Below are positions 54,201 through 61,564 of a stretch of 64,000 bases of DNA, one piece after another (position 1 is the stretch's first letter; each line of letters opens with the position of its first letter). Position numbers and translations under genes: made by a program. The stretch spans positions 186,001 to 250,000 of the forward strand of contig NZ_NQKQ01000001.1 in the NCBI RefSeq assembly GCF_002269505.1, in the 5' to 3' direction. The DNA comes from Pseudomonas fragi (GTDB lineage Bacteria; Pseudomonadota; Gammaproteobacteria; Pseudomonadales; Pseudomonadaceae). Below the pieces are notes generated by a model. The model did no database searches, was not told where the DNA came from, and saw only the letters and a program-made list of their open reading frames with translations.

Positions 54201-55514
54201 TACAAGGTACGGCGCACAGCCGGCCAATGGGAAATCCGCCACCGACTGGCTGACAACAGCAAACGCTGGGAACCGCTGACAACCCAACCTGCGCAGCTGG
54301 ATTTGGAGATACCGCAGGCCAGGCACAGCGACTACGACATCCCCGACGAATTCAAGGAGGCCCTGCGCGACATCATCGAACACCACCGCTCCGTGCTGGA
54401 CGGCAGAACCGACTTCTTGGACCTGGCCTCCAGGCGCAGCCTCGCCCACAGGGCATACAAGGAGCTGCGAATCAAACTCCTCGCAGAGGCCAAGGCCTGG
54501 CTCCAGACCAGGCCAGCCAAACCCCGTGTCACCCGCCCGCCATTGCCGGCTGACATCTCGCAGCAAGAACTCTTCAAGCGCCTGTTCGAGCACACGGACG
54601 GCATCATCTGCGGTGAAACCCACTCCCACCAGTCGAGCAAGAAAATCCTCATCGACAATATGGCCGAACTGTCCAGAAACAACGTAAAAACCCTCTACAT
54701 GGAGCACCTGCAAACCGACATGCACCAAAGCCTTCTGGATGACTACTTACGAACTGGCAAAATGCCGCTGCGCCTGGACAGGTTTTTGGAGAACCAGGAT
54801 TTAGGCCATCAAATTGAATCATCCAGCGCCTATACCTTCAGCCAACTGGTACGTACGGCCAGGCGCCATGGTGTCCGGGTTGTTGCACTTGATTGCGCGG
54901 CCAGCTACTACCCAAAGGGCGTGCCTAGCGAAACGCCCTGGCTGACCCGCTATGAGATGTTCAGTTACTTTGCCTCCCGTACCATTCGGGCCAACCAGGC
55001 CCAGGCTGGCGCAGGCAAATGGATAGCCCTTATGGGCAACTCACATACCAACGCCTTTGAGAGCATCCCCGGGCTGGCCGAACTGGAGTCTGCAATCGGC
55101 TTGCGAGTTTCGGATTCAGCACCCGGTACCAGCCGCGGCCTGCATCAGGATATTGCAGTCATCATTGCGTCAGACACCAAACATGCTTACTACCGATTAT
55201 TGAAAAATGACTATTGGTTGCAGATCGACATCCCCGGCAAAAAGCCCAACCTCCTTGATCTCACGCCGGAACAAACCAATGAAAGACTCAAAGATGCAGG
55301 TTATTTCCGATTTGACAGTTCACCCTCACGGGGCGCCCGCTTGATCCATCGCTCAAGCAACCACGAAATTGTCTATACCGCCCTGCAGACCGACCCCGGC
55401 GGCCAGATTTTCATTGAGCGCGAAAGCTGGCCAACCATTCACCGCAAGCGCTATGACGCACTCAAGGGTCTTATCCACGACTTGCTCGACATCAACATGA
55501 CGCAAGTGCAATAA
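51237..55514 (+). CDS. Giant toxin-like protein: DUF6543 module plus C-terminal GExH (EreA/ChaN/PMT-C2-like) domain
   Basis: The 1425-residue protein has no signal peptide. Residues 1-740 match the DUF6543-type module (FPDWLKNASEANKSQWR near 377, SLSELALANVGVLDV near 497). A hydrophobic segment (about 744-778, VIDIVSFVLPARVLLPIVLA) follows, then a beta-rich region with QGIYRIDNLRYIRQNGDIFEV. A helical block (about 1035-1110) may be a membrane-targeting bundle. The last 300 residues show GETH (1126-1129), MEH (H1157) and MGNSH (H1270), the pattern of the TIKI/TraB/EreA/ChaN superfamily that also includes a domain of Pasteurella multocida toxin. AGGA precedes the ATG at 51237. It is divergent from the carbamoyltransferase gene inside the LPS locus. 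No immunity or secretion gene is adjacent. Toxin activity is inference. Confidence 0.68.
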   Translation: MPSALENLKNADRELLLLSNALPNLDLSLDYSLRRFFPRLPADACTDFLFLNEPVPPEPGQSPTVASQSVTALIDQCFLTGQIPTFVQGTTGIYNYPYTLDDQDLAIGITAPALEKYLEFVVRSPELCVRDALSSFWQTPHQDLDGLMPKEWLSQFTHKLIRTEATVRHGDATFSPNAMEVIDQLLPESNSPSAPGAYGFYTLTLSGHPTLQAAALHGAFMITMKNLPLIPSHPQDKRIVQDANPRPVVLYLPNSGLETFDSLTALTLELSARLNDPYQREALLTCVLAEDRVRALAHGHVDYSPVADNATTTFYSDQLINKQQRDMRHAWSIARSLKQDTSLDQLSECVDQSLSSSLALRPASIVLGRYTRLMESQFPDWLKNASEANKSQWRLAVERLNHERLASESDDVHSLSELGKKHTLLGYARLQLQLQIKKDHGIDVDPDTIFISTTEAVRTGPLINPISGSGFAAGMSLDRTGPVISYHTTRHSLSELALANVGVLDVTFALTAQVKDGAGNKHPILTSRYLKALIRQLDIGGSYKNRLIELLVKSRQAQWRKERYVALKQAQLSLDLLEATLSGALSADQAAMVRVALQYPVKSLRPTVNGKHIDVHLLILRYKPVPGMLVFSASGSGQLLCYTPDAPENRWFLVADSHNDLGLILSRANWQAYVMRRVTPAQRPYIKPLLEQGLNSSSLRLQEISRNLFEVSYDTEALYAIRDADEQSTSTWESNVNTAKDTALTVIDIVSFVLPARVLLPIVLARFIAQISRGLDALQRDEEHEALLHFMESVTHLTDGASDFAGSAIFGKSIRQRLKQPAPTLSLGAASSDSGTGLRLRKGDKFGAGVYEATTNSGQPLHYIKDGNGRLYRSEYDNLDNTWRALDERKPDAPYSIPLRELSAGLWDVDPAIPLLKQKTGIERVIDSARVSSIDLGRHTPDEQGIYRIDNLRYIRQNGDIFEVYSGWLGRNWYLQLQSGSSRAVSGSYKVRRTAGQWEIRHRLADNSKRWEPLTTQPAQLDLEIPQARHSDYDIPDEFKEALRDIIEHHRSVLDGRTDFLDLASRRSLAHRAYKELRIKLLAEAKAWLQTRPAKPRVTRPPLPADISQQELFKRLFEHTDGIICGETHSHQSSKKILIDNMAELSRNNVKTLYMEHLQTDMHQSLLDDYLRTGKMPLRLDRFLENQDLGHQIESSSAYTFSQLVRTARRHGVRVVALDCAASYYPKGVPSETPWLTRYEMFSYFASRTIRANQAQAGAGKWIALMGNSHTNAFESIPGLAELESAIGLRVSDSAPGTSRGLHQDIAVIIASDTKHAYYRLLKNDYWLQIDIPGKKPNLLDLTPEQTNERLKDAGYFRFDSSPSRGARLIHRSSNHEIVYTALQTDPGGQIFIERESWPTIHRKRYDALKGLIHDLLDINMTQVQ

Positions 55515-55533
55515 CCCGCCCCTTTCAAGACAA

Positions 55534-55552
55534 GGGCGCCGTCAGTGCGCCC
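55534..55552 (+). terminator. Weak hairpin after the giant toxin-like gene
   Basis: GGGCGC (55534-55539) pairs with GCGCCC (55547-55552) around a seven-base loop, 20 bases after the stop. Only a short TTTT occurs 13 bases later, so it is at best a weak terminator. Confidence 0.35.
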
Positions 55553-55665
55553 CTGTCACTGGTTTTACTGGATATCCTCACCCCAGCCGCTAAACTGCGC
55601 GCCCTCTGCTAGCCTCATCCCCGTTGACCTAGACGGGTCGCGTCAAATGGAACCCCGATCTGCCC

Positions 55666-57744
55666 ATGAAATATTTCGCACCCGCCCGCTTTGCCCTGCT
55701 TTTGCCAGGCCTGTGCCTGACGCCTGTCGTCTGCGCCGAAACCCTGGAACTGGACCCCAGCGTCATTACCGGCTCGCGCAGCGCCAGCCCGAGTTTTGAC
55801 CTGCCTTATTCGGTCGACAGTATCAACCAGGAGCAAATCCAGGATGGCCAGTTGGGCATCAATGCTTCCGAGGTGCTGTCCCGCGTACCGGGGCTGGTGG
55901 TGCAAAACCGTCAGAACTACGCTCAGGATCTGCAAATATCCTCCCGTGGCTTTGGCGCCCGCTCGGCGTTTGGTGTGCGTGGTATCAAACTGATTGCCGA
56001 TGGCATCCCGGCCAGTACCCCCGACGGCCAAGGGCAGGCTGCGACTTTCAACCTCGACACCGCCGAGCGCATCGAAGTGTTGCGCGGCCCGGCAGCCACC
56101 CTGTACGGCAGCAATGCCGGCGGGGTGATCCAGATGTTCTCCCGCGACGGCGAAGGCCCGCCGCGCATTGGTGCCGAGACCTTGGTCGGCAGCGACGGCA
56201 TGAGCAAAAACCACCTCACTGCCGAGGGCGCCACCGACGACGTTGGCTTTGTGCTTGATGCCTCGCGCATGGACACCGACGGCTACCGCGAACACAGCGC
56301 CGCGCGCCGCGACCAGACCTTTGCCAAGCTCAACCTCAAGCCGGATGAAGACAGCAAACTGGCGCTGATCTACAGCAGCCTCGAACAGAACGGCACGCAG
56401 GACCCGCTGGGCCAAAGCTGGGAAGCCTACAAGGCCGACCCGCGCTCGGTAACGCCCAACGCCATTACCTACAACACCCGTAAAAGCATCGACCATCAAC
56501 AACTGGGCCTGAACTACGAACGCTATATCGGTGACGCGACCCTACAGGTCAATGCCTACACCGGCACACGCAGCGTCATTCAATATTTGGCGATTCCACC
56601 CACGGCGGCAAGCAACAAACAGGGCGGCGGCGTGGTGCAATTCGATCGCAAATTCTACGGTGGCAGCCTGCGCTGGATGCAACCGGTGTACGGCGTCCCG
56701 GGTGATCTGACCTTGATCGGTGGCCTGGACTTCGACCAGAGCCAGGACAGCCGCCACGGTTACCAAAACTTTATCGGCAGTGAGTTGGGGGTCAAAGGCG
56801 CACTGGTGCGTGATGAAGTAGACACCGCCCGTAGCCTCGACCCGTATGTGCAGGCCAACTGGGCGCTGGACAACTGGACGGTACAAGCCGGCCTGCGCTA
56901 TAGCACCATGGAAATGGACGTCGATGATCAATTTTTGAGCAATGGCGACGCCAGCGGTACCAAGCGTTATGAAAAGGCCACGCCCTCTGTCAGCGTGATG
57001 TACGCCTTCACCCCCGAGCTGCATGGCTATGTCAGCGCAGGCAAAGGCTTTGAAACGCCGACGCAGGCCGAACTCGCATACACCAAAGGTAACAACGGAT
57101 TTAACTTTGCTCTCAAACCCGCTGAAAGCACGCAATACGAAATAGGTCTGAAGGCGCAACTAAACAACACCCGAATCAACGCAGCTATATTTCAAATTAC
57201 GACAGAAGATGAGTTGGCAATTCTGGAGAATGATCAAGGCCGAGCAATTTATCAAAACGCCGGACGTACCTTGCGCCGGGGTTTTGAGCTGGGCGTAGAA
57301 AGCCAGCTTGCCGAGCACTGGACCTCAACCCTGGCCTACACCCGCCTGCAAGCGACTTACGACAGCAACTTCGCCAGCACCAGCGGTACCGTGGACAAAG
57401 GCAACTACCTGCCAGGCGTGCCGCAGACGACTCTGTTTGCCGAAGTGAACTGGAAGCCGACCGACTGGGTCAGCACGGCCATTGAAGGCATGTACCGCAG
57501 CAAGGTGTATGTCGAAGACACCAACACCGCCAAGGCGGCACCTGCGTATACGGTATTCAACTGGCGGGCGAAGTTTGAACAGAAGATCGAGCACTGGACC
57601 TTCCACCAGACCTTGCGTCTGGACAACCTGCTGGACCGTCAGTATGTGGGTTCGGTGATTGTCGGCGACTCCAACAGCCGCTACTACGAAGCTGCGCCTG
57701 GTCGCTCGTGGTATGCCGGGGCCGGGGCGCAGTACAGCTTCTAA
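55666..57744 (+). CDS. TonB-dependent outer-membrane receptor, PqqU/YncD-like
   Basis: The 692-residue protein has a signal peptide (about 1-24), a plug domain (about 35-160) and a 22-strand barrel ending in aromatic F. The plug segment YAQDLQISSRGFGARSAFG plus IPASTPDGQGQ closely resembles E. coli YncD (PqqU), the receptor for pyrroloquinoline quinone, so that substrate is a reasonable guess. A TAAACTGCGC -10 element lies at 55591. It converges on the LPS kinase operon and is not part of the LPS pathway. Part of the barrel coding sequence (about 57090-57265) is much more AT-rich than its surroundings. Confidence 0.82.
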   Translation: MKYFAPARFALLLPGLCLTPVVCAETLELDPSVITGSRSASPSFDLPYSVDSINQEQIQDGQLGINASEVLSRVPGLVVQNRQNYAQDLQISSRGFGARSAFGVRGIKLIADGIPASTPDGQGQAATFNLDTAERIEVLRGPAATLYGSNAGGVIQMFSRDGEGPPRIGAETLVGSDGMSKNHLTAEGATDDVGFVLDASRMDTDGYREHSAARRDQTFAKLNLKPDEDSKLALIYSSLEQNGTQDPLGQSWEAYKADPRSVTPNAITYNTRKSIDHQQLGLNYERYIGDATLQVNAYTGTRSVIQYLAIPPTAASNKQGGGVVQFDRKFYGGSLRWMQPVYGVPGDLTLIGGLDFDQSQDSRHGYQNFIGSELGVKGALVRDEVDTARSLDPYVQANWALDNWTVQAGLRYSTMEMDVDDQFLSNGDASGTKRYEKATPSVSVMYAFTPELHGYVSAGKGFETPTQAELAYTKGNNGFNFALKPAESTQYEIGLKAQLNNTRINAAIFQITTEDELAILENDQGRAIYQNAGRTLRRGFELGVESQLAEHWTSTLAYTRLQATYDSNFASTSGTVDKGNYLPGVPQTTLFAEVNWKPTDWVSTAIEGMYRSKVYVEDTNTAKAAPAYTVFNWRAKFEQKIEHWTFHQTLRLDNLLDRQYVGSVIVGDSNSRYYEAAPGRSWYAGAGAQYSF

Positions 57745-57760
57745 AGCCATAACGCCATCC

Positions 57761-57815
57761 CTGTGGGAGCGAGCCTGCTCGCGAAGAGCATTCACGAGCA
57801 GGCTCGCTCCCACAG
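57761..57815. repeat. REP inverted repeat between the receptor gene and the LPS kinase operon
   Basis: CTGTGGGAGCGAGCCTGCTC and its continuation (57761-57785) pair with the right arm (57791-57815) with a single mismatch around a six-base loop. It lies between convergent genes and can serve as a bidirectional transcript end. Confidence 0.75.
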
Positions 57816-57832
57816 AAAGTCTTAGTCAGGCT

Positions 57833-59275
57833 TCAGCCAAGGTTTTTCGGCAACCGCCCGTCAATCACCTGATACAACGCACTGCCCACCGGCCAGTTGC
57901 GCATAAAACGCGCCCGGTCACGGGCATAAGCCGTAGCAAAGCTGCCCGCTGAACGGTGCTGGCACATCGAATCCAGATCGATCAATGCCCAGCGGCCATC
58001 ATCCCAGAACACGTTATGACCCTTGAGGTCGCCGTGGCTGATGCGCTCGCGGATCAAGTCGGCAAACAGCTGCTCCAGTGCTACCAGCTCGGCTTCGGGC
58101 GCATCACCGTGCTCAACATAGGGCGCAAAGCGCTCAATGATGTCCGGCCCCGGCAAATACTCAGTCACCAGGTACGCCTTGCCCCGCAACCACAAAAACC
58201 GGGTTTCCAGCAGCGCCAGCGGCTTGGGCGTGGCAATCCCCAAAAACGCCAGACGATTACCTTCACACCATGAGTGCCAGGCCCGGCTCGGGCGCCAAAA
58301 GCGTTTCAGCCAATGGGCGAAACCCTTGATGTTGTAGCGCTTGACCACCAGCGTGCGGCCCGCCACGTCGACCTTGCCGACGCTCGCCGCGCCGCCGGTC
58401 TTGTACAGGTGCCCCTGGTCGAGCAAGGCATCGGCCCTGGCCAGTACCGGCAACATGGCCGGCTCTTCTTCGCGCAGCACGGCACGCAGGGCAAACGCCC
58501 CGCGTTGCACGCTGAACAACGAGCAATCACGGCCAACCTTGTTTAAAAAGTCATTCAGGCGCCAGGCACGGACTTTCTCAACCTGCTTGAGCAGCGCTTC
58601 CAGTGGCAAGGCGTGTTCACCATTGCTCAGCAGGTAGTGCACCAGCAGCTCTTCGAAAAACGGCTCAAGGGTTTTAGGTAGCTGGGCGAAGAATACACCG
58701 AGGTTTTCCAACACCTTTTGCCGCGACAGCGGCTTGCCCGCCTCTTCAACGCAAATGCCGGCGCCGTCGATCAAGTACAGCTTGCCACCCTGACGCAACA
58801 GGTTGTCCAGGTGCAGGTCTTCCTGCCACAGGCCCTTGAGGTGCATCTGGCCGATGGCAGCCAAAGCCTCGGCGAGCACGGCCACTTGTTCGTCAGCCAG
58901 CACCGGCAATGACGCGACAGCTTGCCAGGCATCGCCCAAACTCTGAGCGCCTTCCAGGTACTCAAATAACAGCCAGCCACCCTCACCTTCTTGCAAGCCA
59001 TCGGCCAGCAGTTGCGGCGTGGTCAGGCCTTGCTCTGCCAGCAGGCGCACACCCGTCAACTCGCGCTGAAAGTTGCGCGCCGCCTTGCTGCCGACCATCA
59101 GTTTGGCCAGCACGGTACGCCCGCGCCACACACCGGCGCCGACATAACGCTGGCCCGGCAAGACTCGCAACAAGCTCAACAGTTGCAATTGCGCAGGCCC
59201 GGCAGCATCGGCCAGCTCAATGCTCAGCGGCAAGCCCGGCGCGCGACCGGCCTTTTGCAGTTCGGATAATCGCAT
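57833..59275 (-). CDS. Double-domain LPS-type kinase (InaA/WaaP-like), PA5006 position
   Basis: The 480-residue protein contains two kinase-like domains in tandem. The first has K58 (VLAKLM), a catalytic loop QEDLHLDN with D153 and N158, and LIDG with D170. The second has K312 (VVKRYN), HGDLKGHN with D416 and N421, and LIDLD with D433. Both therefore keep the core catalytic residues. As last gene of the waaF-to-wapQ operon (its start overlaps the wapQ stop by one base), it probably phosphorylates LPS core heptose or a related substrate. The in vivo substrate is not known to me. A REP hairpin follows its stop. Confidence 0.85.
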   Translation of the reverse strand: MRLSELQKAGRAPGLPLSIELADAAGPAQLQLLSLLRVLPGQRYVGAGVWRGRTVLAKLMVGSKAARNFQRELTGVRLLAEQGLTTPQLLADGLQEGEGGWLLFEYLEGAQSLGDAWQAVASLPVLADEQVAVLAEALAAIGQMHLKGLWQEDLHLDNLLRQGGKLYLIDGAGICVEEAGKPLSRQKVLENLGVFFAQLPKTLEPFFEELLVHYLLSNGEHALPLEALLKQVEKVRAWRLNDFLNKVGRDCSLFSVQRGAFALRAVLREEEPAMLPVLARADALLDQGHLYKTGGAASVGKVDVAGRTLVVKRYNIKGFAHWLKRFWRPSRAWHSWCEGNRLAFLGIATPKPLALLETRFLWLRGKAYLVTEYLPGPDIIERFAPYVEHGDAPEAELVALEQLFADLIRERISHGDLKGHNVFWDDGRWALIDLDSMCQHRSAGSFATAYARDRARFMRNWPVGSALYQVIDGRLPKNLG

Positions 59276-60027
59276 CAGCGCGCCCCCTTGTGACTGCGTC
59301 GCACATTCAGCCGCGCCAGCCAGGCATCGACCAGACCACTGTCGGCCGGCTGCTCCAGATAAGCCGCGAGCAAGGCCCGCACCTCAGCCTCGCCCCAGGC
59401 ATGGGCCCGACGCAGCAACGGCTCGATATCCTTGACCCGGTCACGCTGGCCCAGCAGCAAGGGCCGGGTTTTCTCCAGGTCGATCAGTTGCGCGCGATAA
59501 CCCGCTCCATCGGCCTGCAAGAAGATGTGCTTGGGGTAAAAACAGCCATGCACCTGGCGCGCAGCGTGAACACGCCGGGCCAACAGCCCGCACTCGCGCA
59601 CAATCGCCTGCTGTTGCTCATCGGTCAGCTGCGGCCACTGTTCGAGCAACGAGTCGAGGTCGTTCCAACCGTCCAGCGCCCGAGTCATCAGCACCGCACG
59701 ACGCTCGCCCGCTACTTTACGCTCGCCGAAAAACACCGCTTCCAGCGCAGGTATGCCCATCTGCTGATAGCGCTGAATATTACGAAACTCGCGGGCGAAC
59801 GTTGGTTCGCCCAGCGGACTGTGCAGTGTGCGGGTCAGGTAGTTGCTCTGACGCTTGAGGTAGAACCCGCGGCCTTCGAGGTCCATGCGGAACACACTGC
59901 TCCAGCCGCCACCGCTGGTGTTGGGCTCGTCTACAGCTTCCAGCTGGACGGCCCACAGCGCATCAAAGTCGGCCAGGCCATTGCGTTCAAGCAATGCGCG
60001 GTCGGCTTGTGCCATAAAATCAGTCAT
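59275..60027 (-). CDS. wapQ: LPS core kinase-like protein WapQ
   Basis: The 250-residue protein has the WaaP/RfaP-type kinase fold with lysine K59 in FYLKRQSNYL and LIDLEK (D183). The catalytic loop reads HGCFYPKH (160-167), so the position of the aspartate found in WaaP (HRDCYICH) is C162. It therefore may be inactive or use a different residue. It corresponds to PA5007. It overlaps wapP by four bases and the double-kinase gene by one base. Confidence 0.83.
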   Translation of the reverse strand: MTDFMAQADRALLERNGLADFDALWAVQLEAVDEPNTSGGGWSSVFRMDLEGRGFYLKRQSNYLTRTLHSPLGEPTFAREFRNIQRYQQMGIPALEAVFFGERKVAGERRAVLMTRALDGWNDLDSLLEQWPQLTDEQQQAIVRECGLLARRVHAARQVHGCFYPKHIFLQADGAGYRAQLIDLEKTRPLLLGQRDRVKDIEPLLRRAHAWGEAEVRALLAAYLEQPADSGLVDAWLARLNVRRSHKGAR

Positions 60028-60758
60028 TCCCGGCCCTCAAAAAAACGCACGATATGACGAACACGTTCCTTGTCCGCCGCATTGAGCGTAGTGCGTCCGG
60101 TGTATTGGAAATAGAAACGCAAACGTTGGGTATAGGACAAATGGTACTTGGCCACTTTATCCAGGCACGCCAGGTCTTTGGTGATGCGGTATTTGAGCCA
60201 GAAGCCGCGCCAGAAATCGCCGTTGGGGCAGTCGATCAAGAACAGCTTGGGCTGGTCGTCGATCAGCAAGTTGCGCCATTTCAGGTCGTTATGGGTAAAG
60301 CGATGGTCATGCATGGTCTTGGTGTATCGCGCCAACTGACGGCTGACGCAATCAACCCAGGCACGGTCCTTGAGCAGCGGATCATGGTTGTCGGCAAGCT
60401 CTGACAAATCGCGGGTATTGGGCAGTTCACGGGTGATCATGGCGCCACGGGAGTAGGCAAAGCCGCTGCGCTCAAGGCCCCAGGCCACCACCTCGGCCGT
60501 GGGGATGCCCCACTTGGCGAAGCGTTTGAGGTTCTGCCATTCGGACTTGACCCGCGGGCGCCCCAGATAACGGCGCAAGCCCTTGCCCGCGCCGGTGTAG
60601 CGCTTGACGTAGTAATTGACGCCATCGCGCTGCACGCGGATCACTTCCGACAGCGGATCACGGGTCAGGTGCTCGCCCTGCAGGGCAAATACCGCCTCCA
60701 AACTGCCAAAATCAGACGCCAATGCACTGTAAGCAGGTTCCAGGTTCCAACCCGCCAT
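60024..60758 (-). CDS. wapP: LPS core heptose kinase-like protein WapP
   Basis: The 244-residue protein belongs to the WaaP/KdkA kinase family. K52 lies in YYVKRYTG, the catalytic loop is THNDLKWRNLL with D158 and N163, and the metal-binding aspartate is D176 in LIDCPNG. All are intact. The ATG at 60758 is chosen because it overlaps the waaP stop (TAATG); the longer open frame would read far into waaP. It corresponds to PA5008, implicated in core phosphorylation. Confidence 0.88.
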   Translation of the reverse strand: MAGWNLEPAYSALASDFGSLEAVFALQGEHLTRDPLSEVIRVQRDGVNYYVKRYTGAGKGLRRYLGRPRVKSEWQNLKRFAKWGIPTAEVVAWGLERSGFAYSRGAMITRELPNTRDLSELADNHDPLLKDRAWVDCVSRQLARYTKTMHDHRFTHNDLKWRNLLIDDQPKLFLIDCPNGDFWRGFWLKYRITKDLACLDKVAKYHLSYTQRLRFYFQYTGRTTLNAADKERVRHIVRFFEGRE

Positions 60759-61564
60759 TACAGTGCATCTCCATAGCGCTGTTTGCGTTCGTAGAGTTTG
60801 TTCGCCTTGCCTTCGAGCCACGCCAGCAGGCGGGCTTCCTCACGCAGGATCTGGCGCAGCGGTTGCTGGAAGTAACCGCGCAGGAAGCGCAGCTTGTCCC
60901 GCTGGGTCAGGCCGATATCCAGCGCCGAAAAGTACAGCGCGGCCAGATCCTTGTTGCGCCAGCGCTTGCTGATCACGGCACGGGTCTGCGCGCGGTGCAG
61001 GTCAATCACCGACAGGCGGAAGTTATCCGCGGTCACCGGTTTGTCGGTGTGCAGCAAGAAGTGGCAGATATAGCAGTCGCGATGGTTGACCCCCGCGCGG
61101 TGCATCATGCCGGTCATGCGTGCCACTTCAGCGATCAGCGCATGCTTGAGCTTGGGCTGCGGCGGCTGCTTGACCCAGTTGAGGCTGAAATCTTCGAGGC
61201 TGACCGTGGGCGCCAGTTCTTCGGTGATGATGAACGAATGCTGCGCCGCCGGGTTGCTGCCCTTTTCGCCGTAAGCCACGGCCGTCATGGTCGGCACGCC
61301 CACTTCGTGCAGGCGTTTGATCGCCCGCCACTCCTGACCAGCGCCGAGGACTGGCAGCTTGGCCGTCAGCAGGTTCTTGAACACTTCACCCCAGCCAATG
61401 CCACGGTGGATTTTCACAAAGAAACCGCGCCCGTCGACTTCGGTACGCAAGGTACGCCGGCCTTCCAGTTCGCGGTAAACCTCGCCTTCCAGACGCTCGA
61501 CTTCGGTGAACGCATCGCGTCCTGCCCACAAGCTCTTGAACGGTTCGGCAAGAATCAGTTTCAT
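60758..61564 (-). CDS. waaP: LPS core heptose(I) kinase WaaP
   Basis: WaaP phosphorylates heptose I of the inner core in the cytosol at the membrane; in P. aeruginosa this modification is essential for viability and outer-membrane integrity. The 268-residue protein has lysine K51 (FFVKIHRG), catalytic loop NHRDCYICHFLL with D163, and VIDLHRAQ with D188, the family's characteristic motif. It is in the middle of the overlapping operon: its start overlaps the waaG stop by one base and its stop overlaps the wapP start. Confidence 0.95.
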   Translation of the reverse strand: MKLILAEPFKSLWAGRDAFTEVERLEGEVYRELEGRRTLRTEVDGRGFFVKIHRGIGWGEVFKNLLTAKLPVLGAGQEWRAIKRLHEVGVPTMTAVAYGEKGSNPAAQHSFIITEELAPTVSLEDFSLNWVKQPPQPKLKHALIAEVARMTGMMHRAGVNHRDCYICHFLLHTDKPVTADNFRLSVIDLHRAQTRAVISKRWRNKDLAALYFSALDIGLTQRDKLRFLRGYFQQPLRQILREEARLLAWLEGKANKLYERKQRYGDAL

